A DNA stretch of 9,838 nt, taken from assembly GCA_003978375.1 (NCBI GenBank), contig QNZW01000049.1, positions 1 to 9,838 on the forward strand, given 5' to 3'. The position numbers were made by a program, and so were the translations under genes. The notes under the pieces are model-generated. The model ran no database searches, was not told where the DNA came from, and was given only the letters and a program-made list of their open reading frames with translations. Origin of the DNA: Sulfurovum sp. (GTDB taxonomy: Bacteria; Campylobacterota; Campylobacteria; Campylobacterales; Sulfurovaceae). The first letter of the stretch is position 1. Each line of letters starts with the position of its first letter. Positions 1 through 5,753 of this stretch are shown here, piece after piece.

Positions 1-414
1 AGGATTGAGACCTTTTTTCCTAGCCTCAGCTCTGTCTTCAGCATTAGGGTATGAGATCATAAGTGATCGATATAGTCTATTGTCACATTTTTTTCTTACT
101 ATTTTGTAGTTCCCCTCAGGTGTTTTATAGTCACCCACTTTTTCCTTAGGCCCTTTGTCGGCATTTTTGCCCAAAGAGATAGGGAAGGTGTCTATAAGTT
201 CGTCATGAGCATAGACATACAATTCTCTCTTTTTCTTATAGACAATGATTCTATCAATAGGAGGTCCACTAAGTTCTGCACCTTTATAGAGCACTTTTTG
301 ACACGCTTTTGTGTCATATGCAGAAAAATCAAACTTGCCATCACAAGGCACAGGTTCTTCTAAGCACCCACCTAAAAATAGAGCCATACATAGACTCAAC
401 ATACTTAATTTCAT
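1..414 (-). CDS. L,D-transpeptidase-fold (YkuD, YafK/Csd6-like) lipoprotein, 3' part cut by left window edge
   Basis: The visible 138 codons begin at ATG 414 behind an AAGGA Shine-Dalgarno (421-425, 6 nt spacing). The N-terminus is a lipoprotein signal peptide with lipobox LGGC, Cys17 being the acylation site, so the protein should be anchored in a membrane facing the periplasm. The body matches the YkuD-domain protein encoded at 827-1414: both share ISLGKN, a KTPEG motif and a YRSL.ISYP motif in the same order. YkuD enzymes act on peptidoglycan stem peptides, either forming 3-3 or lipoprotein cross-links or trimming tetrapeptides. The catalytic His and Cys lie downstream of the visible part, so activity cannot be judged. 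It is the last visible gene of a cluster, 15 bp after the stop of a small charged protein. The family call is secure through the paralogue; substrate and reaction (transpeptidase or carboxypeptidase) are unknown. Confidence 0.85.
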   Translation of the reverse strand, partial: MKLSMLSLCMALFLGGCLEEPVPCDGKFDFSAYDTKACQKVLYKGAELSGPPIDRIIVYKKKRELYVYAHDELIDTFPISLGKNADKGPKEKVGDYKTPEGNYKIVRKKCDNRLYRSLMISYPNAEDRAEARKKGLNP

Positions 415-429
415 ACTTTTTCCTTATAG

Positions 430-750
430 TTAACCCCAGTCTTCATTCTGTTTTTGAGATTTATGTTTATCTTTTTTGTAGCTTGTTGCATTTTTAAGCT
501 TTTGAAGTCGGTTGAGATTAGACATCTCTGCCTCTTTGATATCTGCAAAGTCTTTTTCTGTAAAGGAGTCTGCTTCACACGTTTGTGTGTAGAGTCTTGC
601 CATATATTGCTTTAATTTTTGATGGTACTCTGAATCAAGATGCGCCTCTTCTTTTTTGTCAAGTTTTTGCTTAAGCTGTTTGAATTTTATCACAAAAGAG
701 GTAGCAGTTGTCTTGTCATCTCGAAACATACGAAATAAATTTTTAGACAT
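430..750 (-). CDS. small highly charged cytoplasmic-type protein of unknown function between two L,D-transpeptidase paralogues
   Basis: I do not recognise a family. The 106-residue product from ATG 750 is rich in Lys, Glu, Asp and Gln, has a single Cys, no signal peptide and no hydrophobic segment, and looks mostly helical, ending in a Lys-rich then acidic tail (NEDWG). It sits between two paralogous L,D-transpeptidase genes, 15 bp before the second. ATG 750 has no convincing Shine-Dalgarno. The frame stays open upstream to a stop at 838-840 and the extra sequence is charged and coding-like (RYTQKQIDKF, then NRQKYITELEK). An ATT codon at 814-816 has a well-placed AAGGA and would give 128 residues. 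The true start may therefore be upstream. A regulatory or binding partner of the neighbouring envelope enzymes is possible, but only from context; lack of a signal peptide argues for a cytoplasmic location. Confidence 0.6.
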   Translation of the reverse strand: MSKNLFRMFRDDKTTATSFVIKFKQLKQKLDKKEEAHLDSEYHQKLKQYMARLYTQTCEADSFTEKDFADIKEAEMSNLNRLQKLKNATSYKKDKHKSQKQNEDWG

Positions 751-813
751 TTTTTCAAGTTCGGTAATATATTTTTGGCGATTAAACTTATCAATCTGTT
801 TTTGTGTGTAACG

Positions 814-829
814 AATGCGTCTTCCTTTA
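814..829 (-). promoter_or_regulatory. Shine-Dalgarno overlapping upstream stop, pointing to a candidate ATT start
   Basis: On the minus strand the TAA stop of the L,D-transpeptidase gene (829-827) runs directly into AGGA, forming AAGGA at 827-823. Six nucleotides later is ATT (816-814), in frame with the small protein whose first ATG is 66 nt further on. No ATG, GTG or TTG occurs in this frame between the upstream in-frame stop and ATG 750. The arrangement is typical of translationally coupled genes, apart from the rare start codon. A sequencing error or true mutation of ATG to ATT would look the same. Confidence 0.4.
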
Positions 830-1414
830 TCTAATAATCACGGGTACACCTTCACGCACAGCGTACCATAGTTTTTTCATGTCATTATTGGTGATTGCTA
901 CACATCCTTGTGTCCAATTATTTGCTAAAGTGTAGGTGTCTCCATGCCCATCTGCATTCCAAGTAGGTTGTGCATGTATGGTAATATTTTTTCCTGGACT
1001 TACACCTTTTTGTGCCGCTTTTTGTTTGTCTTCTTCTCTAGGATAAGAGATACATAAAGAGCGGTAGTATTTAGGAGAACAGAGTTTACGATGAATCCAA
1101 AAGGTACCTTCTGGTGTTTTATTGTCTCCCTCTTGTTCTTTAGTGCCTAGTGGATTTTTACCTAAAGAGATAGGAAGAGTGCTTTGTATTTGATTGTTTT
1201 TGTACAGATACATTTTGCGTTCTTTTTTTTCAACAATAATAAAATCAACGCTCTCTTCTTCAGCATAGTCATTGGCTTCTAAAAGCTCTTTTTTGCATTC
1301 TGCAAGATTATAATAGTTACTCACTACATGGGTATCTTTACCACTACAAGCAGTCATAAACAATGATAAAGAGAGAAAAGCCCCATAAAAAATTATTTTA
1401 GGATAATTAAACAT
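827..1414 (-). CDS. L,D-transpeptidase-fold (YkuD, YafK/Csd6-like) lipoprotein
   Basis: This is a periplasmic peptidoglycan-modifying enzyme of the YkuD fold. With the start at ATG 1414 it has 195 residues. A hydrophobic signal ends in lipobox FMTAC with Cys23 as lipidation site. The YkuD domain covers roughly residues 55-195: an ISLGKN strand, KTPEG, YRSLCISYP, the catalytic His region IHAQPTWN (His147) and the nucleophile motif WTQGCVAI with Cys171. The Thr of WTxGC replaces the Ser common in SxGC; I recall this variant as usual in the YafK-like branch (COG3034). Members of this branch include transpeptidases and, in Helicobacter and Campylobacter, L,D-carboxypeptidases that shape the cell (Csd6/Pgp2), so the reaction is uncertain. 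The frame extends to TTG 1477, but that start lies inside a hairpin and would put 21 hydrophobic residues before a complete signal peptide. A second paralogue follows at 1-414. Confidence 0.85.
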   Translation of the reverse strand: MFNYPKIIFYGAFLSLSLFMTACSGKDTHVVSNYYNLAECKKELLEANDYAEEESVDFIIVEKKERKMYLYKNNQIQSTLPISLGKNPLGTKEQEGDNKTPEGTFWIHRKLCSPKYYRSLCISYPREEDKQKAAQKGVSPGKNITIHAQPTWNADGHGDTYTLANNWTQGCVAITNNDMKKLWYAVREGVPVIIR

Positions 1415-1419
1415 ACGAG

Positions 1420-1428
1420 ATTGTAACA
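1420..1428 (-). promoter_or_regulatory. candidate extended -10 promoter for the L,D-transpeptidase gene, possibly leaderless
   Basis: The minus strand carries TGTTACAAT, an extended -10 element (TGn plus TACAAT at 1425-1420), with no clear -35. Its 3' end is only 5 nt from ATG 1414, which would place the transcription start at or next to the A of the start codon. No Shine-Dalgarno precedes this ATG, consistent with a leaderless transcript. This is a sequence-only inference in an A+T-rich region. Confidence 0.35.
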
Positions 1429-1471
1429 AAATTTTTAAGAAATAAAAAGAGAAAGGAAGAGATAAGAGATA

Positions 1472-1496
1472 TTTCAAAACCCAAAAGGTTTTGAAA
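1472..1496 (-). terminator. hairpin downstream of tpx, probable weak terminator
   Basis: A perfect 10-bp inverted repeat, TTTCAAAACC (1472-1481) and GGTTTTGAAA (1487-1496) around a 5-nt loop, begins 5 nt after the tpx stop codon. The stem has only three G-C pairs and the downstream strand (TATCTCTTATCTCTT) is pyrimidine-rich rather than a clean U-tract, so termination may be partial. The TTG codon at 1475-1477 lies inside this stem. Confidence 0.5.
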
Positions 1497-1501
1497 AAAG
1501 A

Positions 1502-2017
1502 TTATTGTGCTGCTTTTGCTGCGGCAATAGCCTCTTCATAATCAGGCTCTTGTGTAATTTCAGGAACGACTTGTTTGTAAGTGATTTTCCCATCTTTGCC
1601 TACAACAAAGATAACTCTAGCTGTCACACCAGCCAAAGGACCATCTGCAAGCAGTACACCATAGGCATTGGCAAAGTCTTTGTTTCTAAAATCTGAACAT
1701 ACTTTAATGTTGTCAATGTCTGCGGCACCACACCATCTAGCTGCTGCAAATGGTAAGTCCATAGAGACAGTAATTACTTCAACACCATCAAGATTGGCTG
1801 CTTCTTGGTTAAATCTTCTTGTCTCTGCATCACACACACCTGTGTCCAATGAAGGTACAGCGATAACAAGTTGTACTTTGCCTTCACCACCTACTTGTTC
1901 GTCTTGAAGCATTGGGTCACAGTTTACAACTGTGACTACGGGTGCTGTATCGCCTACATTTATTTCTGTACCACCAAGGTTACATACGATATCGTTTTTA
2001 AATGTTACTGTTGCCAT
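1502..2017 (-). CDS. tpx: thiol peroxidase (atypical 2-Cys peroxiredoxin)
   Basis: Tpx reduces hydrogen peroxide and organic hydroperoxides using thioredoxin as electron donor and normally works in the cytoplasm or periplasm; no signal peptide is visible here. The 171-residue length fits the family (about 165-175). The peroxidatic Cys is Cys62 in PSLDTGVCDAETRRFN, the signature of the Tpx subfamily, and the resolving Cys is Cys96 in ARWCGA, the position that forms the intramolecular disulfide. Three further cysteines (12, 33, 107) are present. The C-terminus ends in an Ala-rich helix. The start at ATG 2017 is supported by AAGGA at 2025-2029 with 7 nt spacing. The gene is separated from the upstream oxidoreductase gene by 229 bp and followed by a hairpin, so it is probably its own transcription unit. 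Peroxide defence fits a microaerobic respiratory lifestyle. Confidence 0.95.
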   Translation of the reverse strand: MATVTFKNDIVCNLGGTEINVGDTAPVVTVVNCDPMLQDEQVGGEGKVQLVIAVPSLDTGVCDAETRRFNQEAANLDGVEVITVSMDLPFAAARWCGAADIDNIKVCSDFRNKDFANAYGVLLADGPLAGVTARVIFVVGKDGKITYKQVVPEITQEPDYEEAIAAAKAAQ

Positions 2018-2246
2018 ATTAAAATCCTTTTATTTATAATTGACCGTCATTAAAAGTAAAAGCTATGCAAAACATTCTATTCCCTTAGTTTGGCAGGAAG
2101 CTTTCTTTATTATTTTCTTAGGTCGGTAGATGCATTATGACTCAAATGAGATAAAATCTCTCTTAATTAAAAGAAAAGCATATCAATAAGTTATTTTTAT
2201 ATACTTTTGTTACTAAAAGTTTCAATCTTTTCTAGCAATATGTTAT
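2018..2246 (-). promoter_or_regulatory. intergenic region upstream of tpx with small palindromes and a candidate promoter
   Basis: This gap separates the quinone oxidoreductase gene from tpx. It holds an inverted repeat ACTTTT/AAAAGT (2203-2220) just after the upstream stop. Two abutting palindromes follow: GAGAT-AAA-ATCTC (2148-2160) and CTCA-AA-TGAG (2141-2150). A possible promoter on the minus strand is TTGAAA (2225-2220), 18 nt, TATAAA (2201-2196). The high A+T content makes chance matches likely. No small gene or RNA gene is evident. Confidence 0.3.
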
Positions 2247-3419
2247 TTACATACCTGGAATACGAGGAATTTTCCCTAATTTTGAATAACGACAATACCA
2301 TCCCCAAGTCTTTTTCATCCAGTGTCCCACAAGAGGCATAGGTATCATTTTACCACCATTGTTATCTCTGTAGACAAAGGCAGCACCATTGCCTGTATCC
2401 ATGACACAAAGAATGTTGAGATGATCTATATAGCTACGTTTATCGTCATTATTTTGCATGGCATTAAAAATATTATAAGCAACATTTTTTGCCATGACTT
2501 CTGCTACATGACCTTGTTTGGCTCTCCATGCTGGTCCCATAAGTGAAGCAGAATCTCCAATGGCATAGATACCTTCAAAGCCTTCTATCTCATTGTATTC
2601 ATTTGTAAGCACAAAACCTGCATCACTCAGAGGCAAACCAGATGTTTCTAATATAGAATGACCTTTTCCTGCAGGAATAAACATGGTCAAATCAGAGATC
2701 AGTTTTTCACCATCTTCAAAGAGAATACCCTCTTTTTCAAAAGCAACGATTTTAGAACCCACTTTTTTGTTGATGTTTGTCATACTAAACATTTTGTCCA
2801 TCATTACCAGTGCTTTGTCTCCCATTTTTTGACCAGGTTTTTCCATAGGAGCAAAAAAAGTGAGTTCAAATTTATCTCTAAGACCTTTTTTCTTCAAGTA
2901 GGTATTGACATTGAAAAGTACTTCAAAGGCAGGACCACCACGCACGGCAGAAGTATCTTTAGGGTTGCCACCAAAACCCATAGCAATTTTGCCTTCACCT
3001 TTGGCTATGAGTGCATCTAGCTTTTCATGCAACATGGTTGCTTCTTCAGGTTTGCCACAAATAGAAAGAAAATGTTCTTTTCCTTTGTGAGAAAGTTTGT
3101 CTTGACCTAATGCCACGACAATATAATCATACCCTTCTAAAATGCGATGACTTTCTAAAGTCACTTTTTTGTGCTGTGCATCAAAATCTGTCACAGGGTC
3201 TACAATGTATTTAAATCCATGCTTTTTTGCCAATGCATTTAAGGGCACAGAAACATCCTCTTTGGTTACCTCACCTGTTGGTATCCAAATAGAAGTAGGG
3301 TAAATATAAAAATAATCTCTATCACTTATGAGTGTCACATCTAAATTATTTTTTCTTAAGTAAATAGCAGCTTCAACACCTGCAAATCCACCACCAAGTA
3401 TCAATATCTTTCTTTTCAT
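2247..3419 (-). CDS. sulfide:quinone oxidoreductase-like flavoprotein, probably type VI (SqrF-like)
   Basis: Sulfide:quinone oxidoreductases are monotopic membrane FAD proteins that oxidise sulfide to polysulfide or sulfur and pass electrons to the quinone pool. The 390-residue product has an FAD-binding GGGFAG loop at residues 9-14, a second nucleotide-fold FAD motif YAIGDSA (285-291) and the G.AFVYRD segment near the quinone site. Cys121 and Cys338 are at the positions I recall as the two essential cysteines of type VI enzymes (121 and 332 in the studied SqrF). The third cysteine of type I enzymes is missing: RGGPAFE (160-166) stands where those have C.GPA.E. The C-terminal WMKKTWGWYCRYSK region could be the amphipathic membrane anchor. 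The start is supported by AAGGGAG 5 nt upstream. The gene follows ccoG after 35 bp, so co-transcription is likely. A related NDH-2-like quinone reductase with another substrate is the main alternative. Confidence 0.8.
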   Translation of the reverse strand: MKRKILILGGGFAGVEAAIYLRKNNLDVTLISDRDYFYIYPTSIWIPTGEVTKEDVSVPLNALAKKHGFKYIVDPVTDFDAQHKKVTLESHRILEGYDYIVVALGQDKLSHKGKEHFLSICGKPEEATMLHEKLDALIAKGEGKIAMGFGGNPKDTSAVRGGPAFEVLFNVNTYLKKKGLRDKFELTFFAPMEKPGQKMGDKALVMMDKMFSMTNINKKVGSKIVAFEKEGILFEDGEKLISDLTMFIPAGKGHSILETSGLPLSDAGFVLTNEYNEIEGFEGIYAIGDSASLMGPAWRAKQGHVAEVMAKNVAYNIFNAMQNNDDKRSYIDHLNILCVMDTGNGAAFVYRDNNGGKMIPMPLVGHWMKKTWGWYCRYSKLGKIPRIPGM

Positions 3420-3454
3420 AGTTTCTCCCTTATTTTGTTATATAATCGTTGGTT

Positions 3455-4903
3455 CTATTTTTTAACTAAGTCTAAACGAGGATAGAAAAATACAATTTTT
3501 CTCTCTACACTTATATTCTCTTTATCATCGACAGCATAGGCCCTAATAGTTAAAGGAATAGAAACATCTTTTTTTTCATTTTTAACCAATATATCATGCG
3601 TTTCTAAAACCACCACTTTTTTCTTTTTCTTTTCTGCATTGAGTTTAAATGCTTTTTTGGGTCTTTGAATATGTATTTTATCATTGTTTACAATCTCAAA
3701 ATAGTAGGTATGTGCCTTGGAGTCTGTATTGGCAAACATAAAGATGTAGTCATTTTGCACGACTTGTCCTGGCAGTGTTTTGTAAAGTCTTTGTCCTTTA
3801 TTGATATCTAAAAGCATATGTTCTTTTTTGCTTCCCATCATAAACAGAGCTACCAGCACTAAAGTAAGTACCGTGAAATAGGCGATGACTTTACCTCTAA
3901 AATAGTTGGTTTTACCCTCATGTCTAAGTGTCTCTTTTTCTGAAGACCATTGTACAAGACTTGGCTTACCCAAAGCACCCATTACTGTGGTACAGGCATC
4001 GACACACTCAAGACAGTTGATACACTCAAGTTGCAATCCTTTACGGATATCAATATGGGTAGGGCAGACAGTCACACATGATTCACATGTGGTACACTCT
4101 GCATTGGGCTCTGCTTGCAAAAGTGTTTTTTGTGAACTAAATTCTTTGTGTCTGTCATAGCCTTTCCCCTCATAAATATCTCCCCCACGGATAGGGTCAT
4201 ACACTGCCATGATGGTATCGTCATCATAGAGTACAGATTGTACACGGCTATAGGGACAGACATAGATACAAAAGTTTTCTTTGATAAAGACCACATCCAA
4301 GATGATAAAGAGTGCCGTGCCTAAAAATATGAAAACCAATGCCATGTGCTCAGAAGGATGATTTAAGTAAGCAAAAAAGTCTTCAGGGGGTACAAAATAC
4401 CATAAAAAATCAGCCGCAGCAAGTAATGCCAAAATAGACCAAAGTAAAATAGCAATCACATATTTGATTTGATTTTCTCTCTTGGACATATCAGGATTTT
4501 TTTGTTTGTTTTTAATGCGTTTGCGTAGACCTAAAAGTTTTGTCTCTATGCCATCTCTAAAAATCACACGAAAAATAGTTTGAGGACAAGCCCATCCACA
4601 CCATGCTCTTCCCCCTACTGCAGTGACAGCGAAAATACCTAAAAAAAGTAACATCAGTAAAAATGGCATCAAGTAAAGCTCTTGCATATCAAAAGCAATT
4701 CCAGCTAGATGTAGCTTTTTTTGATCAAAACTAAGTAAAAAAATATGATTACCATTGATTGTAATCCAAGGTAAAACCAAGGAAGTGATGGTAATAAGAA
4801 GATACATCCAATACCGTTTTATACGGTAAGGCACCCAGCCTTTTAAATACTCTTTGGCTTTGTTTTTTGTGGGTTTGTGGGTTTCTACTGTTGCTGATTT
4901 CAT
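3455..4903 (-). CDS. ccoG: cbb3-type cytochrome c oxidase accessory protein CcoG (FixG/RdxA family)
   Basis: CcoG is an inner-membrane iron-sulfur protein involved in copper handling during assembly of the high-affinity cbb3 oxidase. The 482-residue product is full length for the family. It shows transmembrane segments near residues 31-48, 76-97, 147-166, 187-206 and 337-357. Cysteine motifs occur in order: GRAWCGWACPQT (Cys102, Cys106), FCIYVCPYSR (Cys212, Cys216), then two ferredoxin-type 4Fe-4S clusters, C270-x2-C273-x2-C276-x3-C280-P and C294-x2-C297-x2-C300-x3-C304. A periplasmic immunoglobulin-like FixG C-terminal domain covers about 360-482, with a Lys-rich stretch near 425-429. The start codon is 1 nt after the stop of the resolvase-like gene, with AAAGG in that gene's last codons, so translation is probably coupled. 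The oxidase subunit genes (ccoNOQP) are not in the window. A quinone oxidoreductase gene follows. Confidence 0.95.
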   Translation of the reverse strand: MKSATVETHKPTKNKAKEYLKGWVPYRIKRYWMYLLITITSLVLPWITINGNHIFLLSFDQKKLHLAGIAFDMQELYLMPFLLMLLFLGIFAVTAVGGRAWCGWACPQTIFRVIFRDGIETKLLGLRKRIKNKQKNPDMSKRENQIKYVIAILLWSILALLAAADFLWYFVPPEDFFAYLNHPSEHMALVFIFLGTALFIILDVVFIKENFCIYVCPYSRVQSVLYDDDTIMAVYDPIRGGDIYEGKGYDRHKEFSSQKTLLQAEPNAECTTCESCVTVCPTHIDIRKGLQLECINCLECVDACTTVMGALGKPSLVQWSSEKETLRHEGKTNYFRGKVIAYFTVLTLVLVALFMMGSKKEHMLLDINKGQRLYKTLPGQVVQNDYIFMFANTDSKAHTYYFEIVNNDKIHIQRPKKAFKLNAEKKKKKVVVLETHDILVKNEKKDVSIPLTIRAYAVDDKENISVERKIVFFYPRLDLVKK

Positions 4904-4904
4904 A

Positions 4905-5573
4905 CTATTTAACCTTTGTTTTATTTAATTTATCTGCTTTAAAAGGACAGATGAGGACAATGTTGTCTGTTTTTTTATCTTCTAAGACTTCGGCAACGTC
5001 GCCAATACTTGTAACCAATGTTTTTAATGCTCTAGATTCTATATAATCTTTTAAAGAAGATCGGCTCACGTCCAATTCTCTAGCGATGGCACTGACACTT
5101 TGATTGTCAGAGAGTAGTGTCATGATTTCATGATGATATTTGTCAAACTTAGAACTTGATTTGCTGCCTTTGGGTCTGCCTATGTGTATTTTTTCTTTGG
5201 GTTTTTTGCGTAGTTGATCAAGACGTGGAAAGATATCTACGATACTGCTTTGTTCATTTATCAATAAAGGGGTATCACACACCCACAAGTCTACATGATG
5301 GCTTAGCATACAATGAATAATTTTTACAAGTTCCTCTACCCGTGTGCTCAATACAGACAAAGAAGAAACCACTACGGTATATTTGTTCTCATGTAAGGAT
5401 TCTAAAAAATTTTCAAACTCTTTTCGCTCTTCAATCACAAGATCTTTTGTCGCGTATTCTACAACTTCTTTTTCGATATTCATATTTTTTTGATAAGAAA
5501 AGGTTAAAATATTATTTTTTTGTGTGGCAAGATTTTCTAAGTTAGGGGTTTGCCGCATATACGCATATATCAT
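4905..5573 (-). CDS. resolvase-like DNA-binding protein with degenerate serine-recombinase domain
   Basis: The 222-residue product resembles small serine recombinases. An N-terminal resolvase-like fold (about residues 1-125) begins YAYMRQTPNLENLATQ, comparable to Y.RVST....L..Q, and is followed by the linker GRPKGS (132-137) and a helix-turn-helix (about 149-178, with SVSAIARELDVSRSSLKDYI). Key catalytic residues appear lost: the nucleophilic Ser aligns with Thr9, and the LDRLGR motif is replaced by LSVLST (72-77), removing both active-site arginines. DNA binding without strand exchange, i.e. a transcription factor, is therefore the more likely role (inference). A further 40 residues after the helix-turn-helix have no assignment. 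Translation starts at ATG 5573 behind AAGGA (5 nt spacing). The stop is 1 nt from ccoG and the gene has its own strong-looking promoter. No partner inverted repeats or mobile element ends are visible, which argues against an active mobile recombinase. Confidence 0.75.
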   Translation of the reverse strand: MIYAYMRQTPNLENLATQKNNILTFSYQKNMNIEKEVVEYATKDLVIEERKEFENFLESLHENKYTVVVSSLSVLSTRVEELVKIIHCMLSHHVDLWVCDTPLLINEQSSIVDIFPRLDQLRKKPKEKIHIGRPKGSKSSSKFDKYHHEIMTLLSDNQSVSAIARELDVSRSSLKDYIESRALKTLVTSIGDVAEVLEDKKTDNIVLICPFKADKLNKTKVK

Positions 5574-5596
5574 AACGTTCCTTTAACATTTTGAGA

Positions 5597-5625
5597 ATCA
5601 TATCCTTTTTGATGATTAAAGTCAA
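5597..5625 (-). promoter_or_regulatory. sigma70-type promoter for the resolvase-like gene, ccoG and the quinone oxidoreductase gene
   Basis: On the minus strand, -35 TTGACT (5625-5620) and -10 TATGAT (5602-5597) each match consensus at 5 of 6 positions, with an ideal 17-nt spacer. Transcription would start near 5590, giving a leader of about 17 nt that includes the AAGGA ribosome binding site. This is the best -35/-10 pair I found in the window. Confidence 0.7.
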
Positions 5626-5669
5626 GCTTTAAGATACTTTTTTCGTCAAAATATAGTTGGTACAGTCAA
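5620..5669 (-). repeat. three TTGAC direct repeats at and upstream of the promoter
   Basis: TTGAC occurs three times in the same orientation on the minus strand: TTGACT at 5669-5664, TTGACG at 5649-5644 and TTGACT at 5625-5620, the last being the -35 element. Spacings are 20 and 24 nt, roughly two helical turns. They could be half-sites for a regulator, perhaps the resolvase-like protein itself. Chance recurrence of a 5-mer is not excluded. Confidence 0.3.
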
Positions 5670-5695
5670 ATGTCATAAAAAAATAAAGAAGAAGT

Positions 5696-5738
5696 AAGAG
5701 ATATTTCTCTTGCCAAGCAAGTATAGATTGGCAAGAGA
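5696..5738 (-). terminator. 11-bp hairpin after the Wza-like gene, with an alternative overlapping hairpin
   Basis: A perfect 11-bp inverted repeat, TCTCTTGCCAA (5706-5716) and TTGGCAAGAGA (5728-5738), flanks an 11-nt loop and starts 15 bp after the stop of the export lipoprotein gene. The minus-strand sequence that follows is T-rich and reaches a run of seven T about 25 nt later, so it is not a textbook intrinsic terminator. The arm at 5706-5711 can also pair with AAGAGA at 5696-5701 across a 4-nt loop; the 11-bp form should be strongly preferred. It most likely separates the polysaccharide module from the respiratory unit. Confidence 0.6.
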
Positions 5739-5753
5739 GGTCTATTTGTATAT

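Noticed and set aside
309..497. Plus-strand open frame of 62 codons at the left end
   Set aside because: It overlaps two minus-strand genes with better coding evidence and has no ribosome binding site.
1415..1477. N-terminal extension of the L,D-transpeptidase to a TTG start
   Set aside because: The TTG lies inside the tpx hairpin, has no Shine-Dalgarno, and would place a second hydrophobic stretch before a complete lipoprotein signal peptide starting at ATG 1414.
2033..2038. TATAAA as a -10 element directly upstream of tpx
   Set aside because: It would start transcription inside the Shine-Dalgarno sequence (about 2026), leaving no usable ribosome binding site.
2658..3020. Plus-strand open frame of 120 codons opposite the quinone oxidoreductase gene
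   Set aside because: Antisense shadow with no motif and no ribosome binding support.
4072..4296. Second minus-strand frame inside ccoG
   Set aside because: It overlaps the iron-sulfur region of ccoG in another frame and has no family signature.
4905..5573. Resolvase-like gene as evidence of a transposon or integrated element
   Set aside because: No terminal inverted repeats, target duplications or transposase are visible, the catalytic residues appear lost, and the gene is tightly coupled to ccoG.
5608..5625. FNR/CRP-like site TTGA...TCAA upstream of the resolvase-like gene
   Set aside because: The half-sites are separated by 9-10 nt rather than the 6 nt between TTGA and TCAA in a TTGAT-N4-ATCAA site, and one half is simply the -35 element.
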